DNA of 64,000 nt from Cheilinus undulatus. Lineage: Eukaryota; Chordata; Actinopteri; Labriformes; Labridae. Shown one piece after another: positions 48,632-61,436 of this stretch; the stretch's first letter is position 1, and the number at the start of each line of letters is the position of its first letter. The notes below the pieces were generated by a model. It was not told the DNA's origin, did no database searches, and saw only the letters and a program-made list of their open reading frames with translations. The stretch is taken from NCBI RefSeq assembly GCF_018320785.1, contig NC_054869.1, forward strand, positions 31,660,289-31,724,288, read 5' to 3'. Made by a program: the position numbers and the translations under genes.

Positions 48632-51600
48632 TTAGGACCCAGATGAAAGAAAGTGCATCTCTGCATCTCCTTTGGGTTTCCGATGATCGATCTCTGTGTC
48701 CATGTTTCCCACCCTAACTCGTCCTCTGGTACGCCCCAGAAACACGGTGGGGAAGGCGTGCTTGAAAGCCTTTCTGAAGTTGTTTCCCATGAAGGCGTAA
48801 ACTAATGGGTTGATGGAGGAGTTGGAGTAAGACATACAGTGACCCCAAATCTTCAACTGTGGAAAATCAAGACCTGGTCAGAAAAAGGCACTGACACATT
48901 TCAAAGTATTTTAAGCAAGAGCATCAATTTCTGTCTCAAAAGGGCTTAAATAAGGCTGTGCATCCTCATCTCTTGACAAATATTAGCTTTTGTTAAGTTT
49001 GAATAGGCATTCAAAAGTCTGACCACTTTTTGTTTATGAGAAATCATGTTTTGTTCATAATTTTGGCTCAAAATTCGACTAAACATGAGCACCCTTAATG
49101 GTGTGTTTCCACCTAGCATTACAGTTATGTTCTTACAGTTTGGTACAGTAAACCCTCATCTTGCTTGTGTTTCACTGCCAACCAAATCCTTGCTTGGTAG
49201 GCAGGGTTATCAGCCGGATGGCAGTAGCATGACACCATATCATGGAAGGTAGTTAGTCTTTGACCTTATCAACTGCTGTGTCTCTAGCTTCACTCTTTGG
49301 GGTTGATCTGGTATGCTTGGTACCCCAACAAAAGGCTGCCAAAAACGTTGGACAGTACAAACTGATTGATTGTTCGGCTCCTAACTTTTGACAGTTGAAG
49401 TGAAAAAAATTGCGCACCATATCGAACTAAACCTAACCACTTGTTAGAAACACAAATCAAATAGGCAGTAAATTTAAAACATTGTGTTGGTTTAATTTAT
49501 GAGCAAATACATGTCATAGCTGCTGAAGTCATCCAAAAACCACCGATTTTGAAATGTTTGTCATGATATCTGACCTTCTGTTTTCACTGCACACAGTCTA
49601 AACTCTTTGATTGGATGTTAATAGAAATGAATAAAAATAGAGTTTTTCCTTTAATAATGAGTAATTTTCAGTTGTTTTTTCTTAAGATGTGCGCACGTTT
49701 TTCTTGTATACCAAGAATGATTGATTGATTTAATTTTACTAATGTGTCATGATTTAACAATATGCCAAGCCCAAACATGCTTACAAGACATCATTATCTT
49801 TACAAAAAGAACCATAAACCAAGAGTTAACACTTAGTAATTAAGCAGACTAATTAAATAAACCATCCTGACACTTCTTTCAGGCTTTTACCAAAAAAGAG
49901 GCCAACTTATAAACACTAAAAGCTGTAAAAGCACAAAAGAAATAGACTTAATTTACTTCCTGGCATTTCTTGGTCTGGCCTATCACAGTGACCCGTCTTT
50001 TGCTCTGTCTTAGGATGCCAGAGGACTGGTTTTTTATCGTGAAAAACAGTTTGTTTTAATTTCACGAGAATGGCATAAATTAATCTGTTATGATGGGAAA
50101 CCTGTTTTGACTCCTCAAGATCATAAGAAAAGTGAGCAGAACTCTCAGGAAAACAAGAAATTACCATTTAATCTGGTGTATCAGTCTCACTTTGAATACC
50201 AATTTTTTCACTGAAAATGTTGCCTGCGTCCTATATACTGATTCAACCAATGTTTATCTGTTTACCTATTTAAACCCAAAAGACAACCATAAAATTCTGG
50301 AGTTAGCAAAACTGCTAATCTACATCTATATACCAGTATAACGTGCAGAGATACCGTTACCGCAAGTGTGTGCAGTAGGCATTGTTACACACTGTTCAGG
50401 ATCTAGCAAGGTTGAAAATTCATCCCATTCACGGAGTATAACAAGAGACTTCTATGCTGCTCGCTCAGAACATGCTGGAATACACAACGCAGACCAGAAC
50501 TGTGGTAGTTGGAGCAACTTTTTAACCACTTTTCTCCATTGTTAGGCCATAACAATGCATGCATTGAAAGAAAACTGGGAGTTAAGTTAGTAAACCTTGT
50601 GAAGCCCTGGTTTAACTAAAAGCATCCGCAACACGTGACAGGTGAAGTAGGGCAGCGAGCGGGGAGTCTGTCTCTTAACAACCGCAGGCTGAGAGCTCAA
50701 CTACAGTGGCATTGCGAGTAGACGCACAAACTCCATATGGCAAATACAGATGGTGCTCAAAGACTGAGACAGGTGCACAAAACTGCATGAACAAATCTGA
50801 AATTGCAATGAAGGAGGACACATCAAACCTTTTGCCCTTTTTGTCCCCCAAAACTGACTGCAGCTTACACACCCAGACAATTTATATTCTGGATGTTACA
50901 GTTCTTAATGAATCAGGAATATGTCTTCCACCATGATTGAGCTTCAAGTTCAGTAACTAAAGGATAATGTGATTGAGACTATGTCCATGTTTCATACAGT
51001 CTAGGAATCTGTGTTGCCTCTGCTAATTTTATGGTTGCTTAAATCAATCAGGTGCAAAGTCCAGAGAGTGTGCCTCAGTCAAAATATTAACTACAAATAT
51101 CTATCTTACTGTCTTTATGATGTACCAATCATCAGTTATGTTCCTATTACCTCCCTACCTACCTCTGAGTGAGTTTCACCTTATCAAGCATAAGAGCGTG
51201 TTACCTTGTATAAAATGTAGCTGCGGAAGCCAAAAGCTTGCAGGAGGATACAGATCTGAATCGGCCCCCAGCAGATGAGGAACAGAACCACCATCACCAC
51301 CACCATCCTGGAGACCCTCGCCCGCACAGCTGCTGCTCGCACCGCCTGAGCCTGCAGCTGGAGAGAGAGAGACGCTAAGTTACCATCAAATAAGAATTTG
51401 TGTTAATTTAATGACTGTATAAATCTTACCTGGTAGCCGCTGTCAACAGGATTGACGCTTGACTGCCCCATGCGTTTTAGCATGAAGGCATAGCAGGCAG
51501 TGATGGTGAGCAGGGGCAGCAGGTAGACAGACAGGAAGCTGTAGATGATGAAGGCTCTCTGGAGATGGGCGGAAGGGAAGACCTCACTGCAATAAGTCTG

Positions 51601-54392
51601 AGGGCCAAACCAGTACCCGTCCTTTAGACGCTGGTACACAGCTACAGGGATGGACAGAAGGAGGGAGCCTGAACAGGACAGGAGGCATTACAGTGAGACC
51701 CTGAGCACTGCAGTCTTTCCACACAGCAGCTTTAAGTTTGATATCTAATTCAATTTCTTTTAAATTCTACTTACTTGTGCATGATTTAAAATAGCTTTAA
51801 TATAGGGTTTAAATGAAGCTAAAGTTGTTACAAAAACATGATGGTTGCACATTAATCCTTTAATGTCTGCGATAGATCTAGGGTTATATTATCACTAAAT
51901 TCAAGGGTTTTTTTTATTTAACATTTAAATAAGAAACAGTTATAAGCCACATGACTTTAGTAAAGCCAAAATTTAATCATTGGTGACAATAATTTAAGGC
52001 AAATTCTGAAACTAAGGTATTAAAGGTTTTATGAACAGTAAGGACAAAAAGACTCCAAAAAGGAAAGCAATGTAAAAAGAGAATTGGCCTTCTTTTATCA
52101 CTGTGCCTCTGGGATTAATTCAGAAATATTATGTTGATGATATTTTGTTGTCCATTTTCTCTTTGTGCCACTGAAATCCCAGAATTTCCCCCCTGGAAAT
52201 TTAATAATCATATTGTAATTTATTGTATTCTAATGTGCCAACAAAACTGAATAAACATTGGAACAAAAAAGTGAATAAAAAGGAAGGTAGTTTAATGTTA
52301 ATAAAAGAGTAATATGATGTCTTTTTTTCTTCATTTTTGGTTTTGATTACAAAGGGTTGGATGTGTGTGTTGCGTTTTTAAAATACCTATCCAGATAGAC
52401 ACAGAGATGGCTAGAGCCATGCGTGGTGTTCTGTGTCGCAGAGACTGCAGAGGGTAGAGAGTCACGTAGCAGCGATCCACACTCATGGCAGACAGAGTGA
52501 TGCACGTCGCCTGAGCTGTCACCTGAAACACAATAATGCACACATTTGAAAATCAAACAAACTTAAAATGTGCGACTTTATATGGTACGTCCACTCTGTA
52601 TGTTCTGTTGTCTCGCTTTTTCCTTTTTATTATCTTTGTTGATAATGCATCACTGTATTGAACGTGCATGCCCTACACTCTGTGTACTCTGTGTACCTTA
52701 TGAGAAATCTTATGTGCCTGACATGAGGAGGATACAGGACAGCCCAGTGCTTCTGTTACAGAGAGGACAGTGGATAGAGTCAGAAACTGGGGGGAGAGAG
52801 GGTGGGGAGTTACACAGAGGAAAGAAGCCAAGGGCCTGTTTCAAATCTGGGCCTCCTGCTGCGAGGACTGCAGTCTCTGTACATGGGTCACACAGACATA
52901 AACACTTGGCTATTGACACATGGTAACCCATAATTTTGACAGAAAAGTCTGATTAAAGTGTAATTAATTTTTTCACAAATCATTGAAGAAAATGCTGCAA
53001 ATTAAGCTACCTCTTGATGCAAAAGTTTTTTATTTTGGGGCAGTACTCAGCCTCCCTTGTCATACCAAGAAATGAAAAAATTCCTATCAATATGTGTTTG
53101 CTTCAAGTGAAACGTTCAAAAGCTCTTTCATGGAAGAATACTCAGAGGCCAGAGGTAAGTCAGTGGCTAAGAGAATGAGTGGCTTCTACGTTATGGAGAA
53201 ACTAACGTGTCTTGTAAAGGAAAGGTGAATGTTATGAAGGAACTTGGGCCCCTGTCTACTAACTGTTGGGCGATCTGAAGATGTTGCAAATACAATAAAG
53301 GAATGAGGCTGGGAATATAAACAAGACTTGTTTTTACTCTTAAGGTAAAATACACATGATCACTGCCCTGCCTAAGGATAGGCTGTTTGTTTTGTCATTA
53401 AGTAAACTATTAAGAAACCGTCAGACCACTCATCATCTGTGTCTCACTACAGAGTTCCTCTAATAATGATTAGGGGCATTTTATACAAATGCTTTGCCCA
53501 AACTCAACCATGACTATCATTATTACTTTTAAAATTATTTATTTTTGTTTCATGAAGGTTTTTTGTCTTGTGTTTTGTATGTTTATTTTCATTCTATTTG
53601 TTTTTTTTTTCTTTCTTTCTCTTTATGTTTTGTTTGGATGATATTTTGTCTTGCCCTGTACTTATGTAACTAAATTTTAAAATAATAATCTGCACTTAGA
53701 TTAAAAAAAAGTTTTGAGTGAAATTATAGCATGGTATTTTACTTGTCTGTCTTATTGACTATAATTTTCCAGCATTTCCAGGTTTGTATACACTTCTGTC
53801 TGAGATCATGTGTGAGCCTATCTTACTTGCTGAAGGTAGTTCACCAGTCGGCACATAAACTCTCCAAAGATCCAGCTGGGCAGCGGGTACAGGGTGGCAG
53901 TGAAGGGCACACAGCAGACCAGGAACAATATATCAGTCGTAGCTAAATTCACTACAAGACAGAAGAAGGACAATCCTAAACAGAGAGAATTACATAGAGA
54001 GAATTACATAAGCATGTGTCAAGTTAAAACAGTGATGAGAAGGAATCATAAATAACTGCATCATAATACTTGTTCTGAAAGGTGGAATTACTTTGCAAAC
54101 ACAAGATTTGTCAGTCCGAAATAAAGCATAAATTACACTAAAAGAATTAAAAACACAAGTTTGAGTGTTCACCTATGTAAAAGTTGGTGATGGTCTTCAT
54201 CTGCTGATGTTTGGTGACCACATGGATGACCAGCGAGTTCCCCACCAGGCCAACCAGCATGATGAGGCCAAAAAAGGTGGGGACCAGCCAGGCATCCACA
54301 AACACTGGTGGCCCCTGGCCTCCCAGGGCAGTGGACTTGTTGCAAAGCAAGCCACAGTCTGGACCTGGATCCGCTTCTGATTCCATGATCAT
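48632..54392 (-). CDS. kiss1ra: Kisspeptin receptor, fish kiss1ra/kissr3 type, six coding exons, 365 aa
   Basis: Class A GPCR for kisspeptins; in vertebrates this family couples to Gq and acts in brain control of reproduction. Exons: 54392-54173, 53951-53827, 52522-52387, 51668-51430, 51357-51205, 48856-48632. Phases all close (1,098 nt). Residues 18-20 form an N-glycosylation site (NKS). TM1 has GNSLV with N52. TM2 is in exon 2 ([17 protein letters not shown]), and WIFGEFMC carries the extracellular-loop Cys. DRC at 131-133 replaces DRY, followed by [25 protein letters not shown] gives the ECL2 Cys. TM6 has CWGPIQ, and TM7 has NSSINPLVY (N307-Y311). The short C-tail is basic. A second in-frame Met lies at 54,386. 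The family call is firm; the subtype rests on remembered resemblance of loops and tail. The intron between TM6 and TM7 is extra relative to the five-exon human gene. Confidence 0.9.
52725..52930 (-). repeat. tRNA-derived SINE, degraded, in kiss1ra intron 2
   Basis: Read on the minus strand, a tRNA-like head (CATGTACAGAGACTGCAGTC, then a drifted B box around AGATTTGAAAC) is followed by a body with TTTCTGACTCTATCCACTGT. This body is closely related to the intact SINE at 55.5 kb. It lies in the same orientation as the receptor gene. No clear flanking duplications. Confidence 0.55.
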
Positions 54393-54672
54393 TACGAAGA
54401 GACAAAGCTGAGAATATCAACAGCACATGAGGATTTACTTGAAATCAGTTATATTTCAGTTAATTCTATTGAAATGTTTCTCTAATGTCAACAGGCAAAT
54501 CTTGCACACAGAATGATAATATTGAAGAACACAACCCTAGACTTTAATCATCAAATGCATGCATTTAACATTTCCATTTCATTTTTTTTCAAATCCCTGT
54601 TTTTACTTTATGACAAATCAATTATTTAAGAGAAATAGAACAGCTTATTTTTGTATAAAAAGCTTTACTCAC

Positions 54673-54800
54673 CTGTGTCCGTCTGCAGTGATGATCTCTC
54701 TGCTCTCTAAGGTAGGGTTAAAAAGGTTTAGTCCTGTGTTGTCTGTGATCGGCTGCTCTTTAGTTCTCTGCAGGTCTGAGATGACAGCACAGTTATAGAC
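54673..54800 (-). other. kiss1ra: Probable 5' non-coding exon of kiss1ra
   Basis: The minus strand shows a strong donor, GGACACAG|GTGAGTAAAG, at 54,673/54,672. A matching acceptor TATTCTCAG ends at 54,408, only 16 bases before the first coding Met (exon from 54,407). This predicts a 265-base intron in the 5' UTR. The exon's upstream edge is unknown; a TATAAC sequence on the minus strand near 54,794-54,799 could be a weak TATA box. Transcript evidence is needed. Confidence 0.45.
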
Positions 54801-54939
54801 CACCTTAGCTGGGGAGGGGAGGGGGTGTTTGGAGGAGAAAGTTGTCCATTTGCTTTTTAAAAGAGAGAGAGAGAGACTGAGGGGAGGATTAAGCCCTTAA
54901 AACAAAATCACCTTCACCTGTGATCACCCAGGGCTATAT

Positions 54940-55720
54940 CAATCAACCAATCAAACTTTATTTATATAGCACTGTTCATACAAGACAACGTAGCATAAAG
55001 TGCTTTACAAAGAGACAAATAAATAAAGGGGGTCCAAGGAAATATGACCCAAACTCACCATCAATCCATCAATCCATACACAATACTGGCAAAATAGATA
55101 ATAAATAAAAGACATTGTAAGAACAGGAACGTATGTACCCAGTATGTACTGAGGAAACGCCATCTTAAAGGTTTAAAATAAGTAAACACTGAAGGTTAGG
55201 TTAAAGTGTAGAATAAAATATCATCAAATGAAATAAATATAAATTTAAATGAATTAAAACAAAATAAAAGGGTGCGATAATGAGAATAAAAATACTAAAA
55301 GGTAACTCTGGTCAATATGCCCGAATCAGAAAATAAAACACTGAAGAAGAACTTGGTGAAATATGATAAAACAAGATGATAAACTACTAAAAGATCATTC
55401 TGAAGATACAACATAAAAAAAAAAACTAAATTACTAAGATAGATTAAGATGAGTATATTAAATTCAGGTAAAAGCCAGACTAAAAAGGTAGGTCTTGCCT
55501 TTACTTTTAAAAACATTCACATTAGCATACCGGTAGTCGAGTGGTTAGGGCATGCGCCATGTACGCAGGCGACCTGGGTTCGAATCCGGCCCGTGGCACT
55601 ATTTCCTGCATGTCTCTTCCCTGTTTCTGACTGTATCCACTGTCCTTTCTAAAAAAGGCCAAAAATAAATCTTAAAAAAAAAAAAAACATTCACATTAGG
55701 TATGTCTGACATCGAGCCTT
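54940..55720 (-). repeat. Retroelement tail repeat, interrupted by a SINE
   Basis: The sequence starting CAATCAAACTTTATTTATAT then AGCACTGTTCATACAAGACAA and AAAGTGCTTTACAAAGAG is a very common fish interspersed repeat tail, in minus orientation. Repeat-like A-rich sequence continues to about 55,720, with the SINE at 55,526-55,683 inserted in it. Confidence 0.6.
55526..55683 (+). mobile_element. tRNA-derived SINE with perfect target-site duplication
   Basis: The head has a pol III A box (TAGTCGAGTGGTTAGGGC) and B box (GGTTCGAATCC) in tRNA spacing. A tRNA-unrelated body (GCATGTCTCTTCCCTGTTTC) and an A-rich tail with AATAAATC follow. A perfect 16-base duplication, AAAACATTCACATTAG, lies on both sides (55,510-55,525 and 55,684-55,699), so the limits are exact and the insertion is probably young. 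The tRNA-like part is not a working tRNA gene. Confidence 0.92.
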
Positions 55721-55849
55721 GTGCCACCTGACATTTAACTGCTCAGTGAGGGATATAATAAAAGGACAACAAAAGTACTTCTTTAGGTCAAGAAGAAGAG
55801 CTGAGGTAGTTTTTTGTAGTAGTGTGATTTGTAATAATCATAATGGAAA

Positions 55850-56220
55850 GGGATGAACATGGGACCCAACCTTGACCTTTAACCTTTTAGTCTGTTCATC
55901 CTTGACCCTGAGTGTACATTTTTCAAAGTTTGAGAAATCTCGCAAAGCATCATCTTTGACTTTCAAAGTCTAATCATTTCATCCCTGAGTTAGAGTGAGC
56001 ATTTGTGCAAACTTTGAAGAAAATCTCTCCAAGGGCCAAGGGATGAACATAAGGCCCATTGTCCTTTACCCTTGACCTTTTTAAAACTAAGTATTTTACC
56101 TTTGAGTCAGAGTGAACATTCGTGTGAAGTCAGGAAAATCCCTCAAAGGGATCTTGAGATAAAATATTCAGGGATCGATGAACAACCCTAAAATATAATG
56201 CCTCGGACCTCCACTAATAA
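55850..56220. repeat. Interspersed repeat with internal direct repeats of about 100-140 bp
   Basis: The phrases CCTTGACCTTTAACC, CCCTTGACCTTTTT and related blocks alternate with GTTAGAGTGAGCATTTGTGC / GTCAGAGTGAACATTCGTGT and AGAAAATCTCTC / GGAAAATCCCTC. It ends AACAACCCTAAAATATAATG then CCTCGGACCTCC. This is a known type of abundant fish repeat. No coding capacity. Confidence 0.6.
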
Positions 56221-56224
56221 AGTC

Positions 56225-57090
56225 ATCAGAGCATAGTGTGATTTCTGACTATAGTAAAATATTAAGTGTAAATACATATGTCAGTCAGCTCATACATGTT
56301 TTATTTCATCAAAAATATTGATTTTCCTACAAAAACAGGTAAATCTTAATGCCTGGTACTAAGTCTAAACAAAACAAATGAATCATGCAGACAGCTGGGG
56401 TTCATGGTGACAGTACAGCTCGATCTCCCCCACCAACACAAAACAGTTTAAAGCTGTCATTACAGCCAGCACAGCATCAGCTGGGAAGCGGAAAGTGACT
56501 CATCTTGCAAATCACACAGCGTGACATAAATGTGTTAGTGAGGGTGACGTTTGTTGTTGAAATCAAAATTATGCTTGTTAGTGCAACAACAATTTTCTAT
56601 CATTTTAGAATGAACAAGCTGGATGACAGTCATCTTAAAGATGGTGTAATGTTTTTCTGCTTTGATTGAAATGCTAACAATTATAAATACCTTGATTAAT
56701 CCATTTGCTATCGACGGAGGATAATATACCTATGCGTGCTTGACCCCTCCCTGGTGATGAGGCACTGACGTTTGCAGGCTTCTGCTGTAGCTGCTGATTG
56801 AAGACCAGCAGCTTAAACTTATTTTTTTCTCACTGCCTTTGTTTAAAGCAAGAGTGATGACTCCTTGCTAGAACTGTTTCAAACTAGACAAGAAGGTCTC
56901 TGACACTAATCTCAAGCTCTTCTTGAATAGGGGCACTGATCTGTAACAAGTCTGTATGATGGCAGTAACTAAACTTTAGTTTTAACAACAATCATGCGAA
57001 GATTCTTTTTTTTAAAAAGCTCATTTTAAAGAATAAAAAAGAAATTCCCCTGACAAGAGATGACTGCATTTGTGAATGAAATGACTGATC
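56225..57090. other. Spacer downstream of the unknown gene, no gene seen
   Basis: AT-rich; lies between the kiss1ra 5' region and the unrecognised gene. It could include a distal kiss1ra promoter. Nothing specific recognised. Confidence 0.4.
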
Positions 57091-57092
57091 AT

Positions 57093-58255
57093 TTATTCAT
57101 ATTCATGTTTGGTCCAGCTGTGCACACCCAAGATGTATGGATGTATCTCATGTTTCTGCAGCCGTTCTCCGATAGAGGAGATCGACTCTGAGGAGGACAG
57201 TACTCTGGATTGTTTAACCAGGTGTGCAAGAAAGACAATGTTTGAGGATAGAGACGAAGCAGAAGCAGGAACAATTGCAAGCTCTCTTAGGTGATCCTGT
57301 CTCTGAAAATGAGGCTTGGACAACTTCCTGATGTTTTCAGGAAGCATGGCTCGGGATCTGAAGGTTCCATGGGTGTTTGAGGTCCCTGTGTTCTTTAAGG
57401 TGGAGAGGGACATGGAGATGTTTTGGGGGTCTAGGGGGGAAATGTCATGATGTGGTTTCCTTTCAGCTAAAGCTTTCAATAACTCTGACATCTGATAAAA
57501 GCAGAAGAGATAGAAAATGAGAGAATGACAGTAGACTTATACAAGGATTACATTTTATAAGACACCGCTCCAGTTATGTAAACATCATGAAATTAAATAG
57601 TTTAATATCTGGTTCAGGGTGTTTTTAAGCATCTAGGTGTTGCTTGCACATAACAGACAAATAATACCAAATGAGGCAAATAACATCAAATTTTGGGGTT
57701 AAGAGTCTCCCCTAATGACACATGGACATGTGGCTACAGGAGCTGGGGATCAAACCCCTAATCTTATGATTGAAAGACAACTGACTCTACTCTCACTTTT
57801 CACATTTCCTTAGATGCATCAAGTTGTTTGCCCCTTTATACTATTGTATTGTTGTTCAGACAGATTTTTATTGTCCTGCAAAAATTTACATCATTTATTG
57901 TGTACTTTTCTCATTCTAACCAAGCTAAAACAAAATTCTTTTTATCATATTTTATTGTGTTGAAACATGTTTTCCTCATAACTATCAACCTTATAAAGCC
58001 AAAATGCAAAATCTAAAATTGAAAAATTCTGCATACCTCTTTAAATCCAGATGAATACAGGCTGCAACATTTAAAAACATTCTACTCTCCCTCTCCAACT
58101 TCCCATTTCTTGTTAAAAAAAAACCCTAAACAATACAGCAGTTTGTTCTATGAGGTACGTATATCTTGCAATCATTCTGAATATCTTTGTGTAGCTACCT
58201 TAATCCCACAAGACTCTTTGCTGTAAGAACCTCCATCCTTGTTTTCATCCTCCAT
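57093..58255 (-). CDS. Unrecognised small two-exon gene, about 151 aa
   Basis: Exon 1 (58255-58199) has a good start context (GTCATGG), encodes MEDENKDGGSYSKESCGIK and ends at AAG|GTAGCT. Exon 2 (57491-57093) follows a strong acceptor (CTCTTCTGCTTTTATCAG), opens MSELLKALAERKPHHDISP, stays open for 132 codons and ends SWTKHEYE then TAA. Both junctions are phase 0. The product is soluble, Ser- and His-rich, with no signal peptide, membrane segment or motif I can name. SASSLSSN and SSSESISSIGE are phosphoserine-like clusters. AATAAA overlaps the stop codon. It lies just downstream of isca1 on the same strand. In human, C9orf153 sits beside ISCA1, so an orthologue is a positional guess only; I could not see sequence similarity. 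An additional upstream 5' exon is possible. Confidence 0.55.
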
Positions 58256-59414
58256 GACACCAAACACCTCAAAAGGATGAAGAAAAACACCCACTGTTAC
58301 ATTAGAAAGTCAAACCTTAAAATCGAAAGAATTTAAATAAAGCCTTAAAATTGGTCACACCTCCTTCTTCTCTGGCCTGAATCCAAAAACCAACAATAAA
58401 ACAAGTGATGACGAGCCATCAGATTGCTGTTTGCTGAATTAATAGTGACACGCAAACCAGCATGTGGTCGCCATAACAAGTGAGATAAAGGTTCAAATGA
58501 CAACAGGTTGGTTTCTGTATTCTCAGCTAATGTTAAAATCACCACAGTACAAATCAAACACACTGATTATCATGAAACAGCAGCCAATCAATTTCATCTT
58601 ATTTATTTTTTTTATCTGTTTATTATCTCATATGTTCACAGACATATTGCACAGTTACAAATCTTCAGGGCACACACTATTAAACAAACATCTGGCAAAA
58701 AAAGAAACCAACATAAACCTCATGTACTCTTATGTGAGGGATACACATTTGGTGCATTTAGTTTTTTTGTGCGTTTGTGTGGTTCAAGGTAGATTTACAT
58801 TCTTTATATTTACACACAGAGATAAATATAAACTTTACAAACTAAGAAAGCAAGACACTCGTACTCTTCCATTTTAGATACTGCTGAAACGTAACTGGAT
58901 GTTGGCGTGTTGTTTTTCAGCGTTTATCAAACAGCAAATGTTGGCCTGTGGGTGTGTGGATTTAGGGGGTAGATTCAGGACATAACACCAAACATGCTTC
59001 TTTCATCTGTTTTAACCAACTTAAACCTGAACATGAGACAAGTTCTTGGGCCAACTTGATCCACTTCCTCCTGCATTCAAGTCATTGTACTGACTTTCTG
59101 AAAATGATGTGCATATATATGTGAAGGCAGCCAGCCACTAAATATGAAAAAACAAGGTTAGTTGAAGACATCAGATGTTTCAAACCTAAAATCAATGTGT
59201 TGTAACAATTTACACTGATAGTGCTGAAACCTCCATCTAAGTATAAAAGTCAGTGTATGTGGTACTAGTGGTCCGAGGAAGAGCAGTGGCAGGAAAACAG
59301 GCACGTCCACATCTTAAAGACCTCCTCATTTCTGTCATTCTCAGTCTCTCTGTCTTTAGAGATGTGACGGGGTTCAGAGCAGGGCAGTTGCAAGGAGGAC
59401 ACGCTCCATTATGC

Positions 59415-61396
59415 TCAGATGTTGAAGCTTTCTCCACATCCACACGTGCCCTTGATGTTTGGATTGTTAAAAACAAATTCACTTGATAGCTTTGACTCCA
59501 CAAAGTCCATCTCTGTTCCTAGTAGGGTCAGCTGAGCTTTCTTCTCAATAAAAACCCTCACGCCTGCAAGAGAGACAAAAATGGAGCTGTAAGTACTCCA
59601 TAGCTGCAACCTTGGCATCAACAATCAACAAGTTTATTCATGGTTTTATTAAATCTAAACAGCAAAACAGCCCTTTAATGCCCTGAAACTTTTTGTTTGT
59701 TGTTTTTTTTTTTGTTTTTTTCTAGCTATGAGGCCTATTCACACTTGCACAAAATTTGTCCAAAATGGTTGAATTTGCCTGGGTGAGCCATTTCCTCCTG
59801 TAAGGAACTAGTGTAAATAACCAAGTCAGGAAATTTTAGGTGGGTTAACCAGAAAATTTCCAATTTATTACAGGACTGCGTGTATGAAAAGAGATATGAT
59901 GTGTCAATCTACAAAATCAATCCAGTTTAAGCACCCCCTAAAGGTGGTTTTCTTTATTCTTATATCTCAGCTGTCAATATTTCACAATAAAAAAGAGGAT
60001 GTTTGTTCTCTAACACACTGTACACACTAGGACTACTCCAAGAGTTTCATAAAGTAATTTGACTACAAAAAATATTTACTCACTTCAGAAGAACATCAAA
60101 AACAGAAGATTTCACTTGAAAAGTAAACTAGAGTAAAGGCAAGAAGAACCATGTGACATAAGTTACCATCCTGCAGCACTTCCTCATCAGATTTATCTTT
60201 CTCCTTTGTGTAGTCCAGTGTGTAAGTCAGTCCATTACAGCCACGTGTTCTCACTCCCACCTTCAAACCAATCTAGAAAGAAAAACACAGGCATAACAAA
60301 GGGATTTAAGAGGAATGTTTGAATGAATGTACTAAAAACTATTTCATGATTTCATCCTTTGCCCCTTGAATGTCCTAGACCTCACAGAGCTTGGAGAAGA
60401 TGTGTTTGGCTTGACCAGCACTAACAGGACATATTACAAATGCATTGTCTAACCATGATATAAATAAACAGTTTTTAGTGGTTTAAAACAGCCACACTCA
60501 AAGGAATAAAAAGCCAGCCATTAAACAAAGAGAGACAAGGCAGTAAAATCTTAATAGCGGTATATCTGTGCACATTTTCAAGCTTATTTTGTCCACATAC
60601 TGTATTTTTTACCTTTAACACACATTCAGACAAATGAAAAAAATAACAGTGCAGGAAACACACTATGACCACAAAAACTAAATTCCTACCTAAAATCTCA
60701 AACATGACATAAAACAGTCCATAGTTATTGCATTAAGGCTGTCATGGTGTCTACACAGGTGTAGAAAACCCTTATTAGTATAACAGCTGAAAGTGATGCA
60801 GTACTAAAAGTACATAAGTGTAAAAAGCAACTCAGAAAGCAAAGCATAAAAATAAAGGACATAAGATAAAAATGGATAAATACAATTGAATCACGTGAAT
60901 TATTCTGCCCTGCATCCTAAGGTATCACTTTTACAGTTTTCAGGGTTGTGATCTACATTTTCAGATAGATGATAACAGTGTAGCACGCTGTCTTTGTCAT
61001 GTACATGAAAAGAAAAACAAATGAAGGGTCAAAGTTTCTTTTTTCAAACCAACCAAGAGAAGATGATACATCCAATACAAACAAAAAACTTAACTGAGAA
61101 TAAAGAATTAAAAAAAACAACTTTGGTGCACTTACAAAATCTGTAGAAATGAACTGTGGCTTCATAAGGTCATGTTTATGTAAATGTTTTGTCAACAATT
61201 ACTTACATACTCCGGCTTGTCCTGCAACAAGATTCGGATTTTATTCACAGCTGATGGAGTCTGGATAAATAAAAAAAAAGAGAGAAAATGATTAGTAATT
61301 TATGATTCAGGTGGAAACTGCTATGTAAAGAAAAAGATTATACTTTAAGTTTCTATATCTGCTATATCTGCTTAGACAGTTTAATCCCCTCATTTC

Positions 61397-61436
<40 letters not shown>

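Noticed and set aside
55526-55600. tRNA gene
   Set aside because: A and B boxes are present, but the sequence continues into a SINE body with an A tail and target duplications.
57093-58255. Naming the unknown gene as the C9orf153 orthologue
   Set aside because: Supported only by position next to isca1; no residue-level match could be shown.
58345-58563. Extra upstream coding exon of the unknown gene (MARHHLFYCWF frame)
   Set aside because: A donor-like GAG|GTGTGA and a possible acceptor exist, but the phase does not join the MEDENKD frame; at best it is 5' UTR.
59237-59503. 88-codon open frame near isca1 exon 4
   Set aside because: Overlaps isca1 exon 4 in another frame and is a shadow of the real coding sequence.
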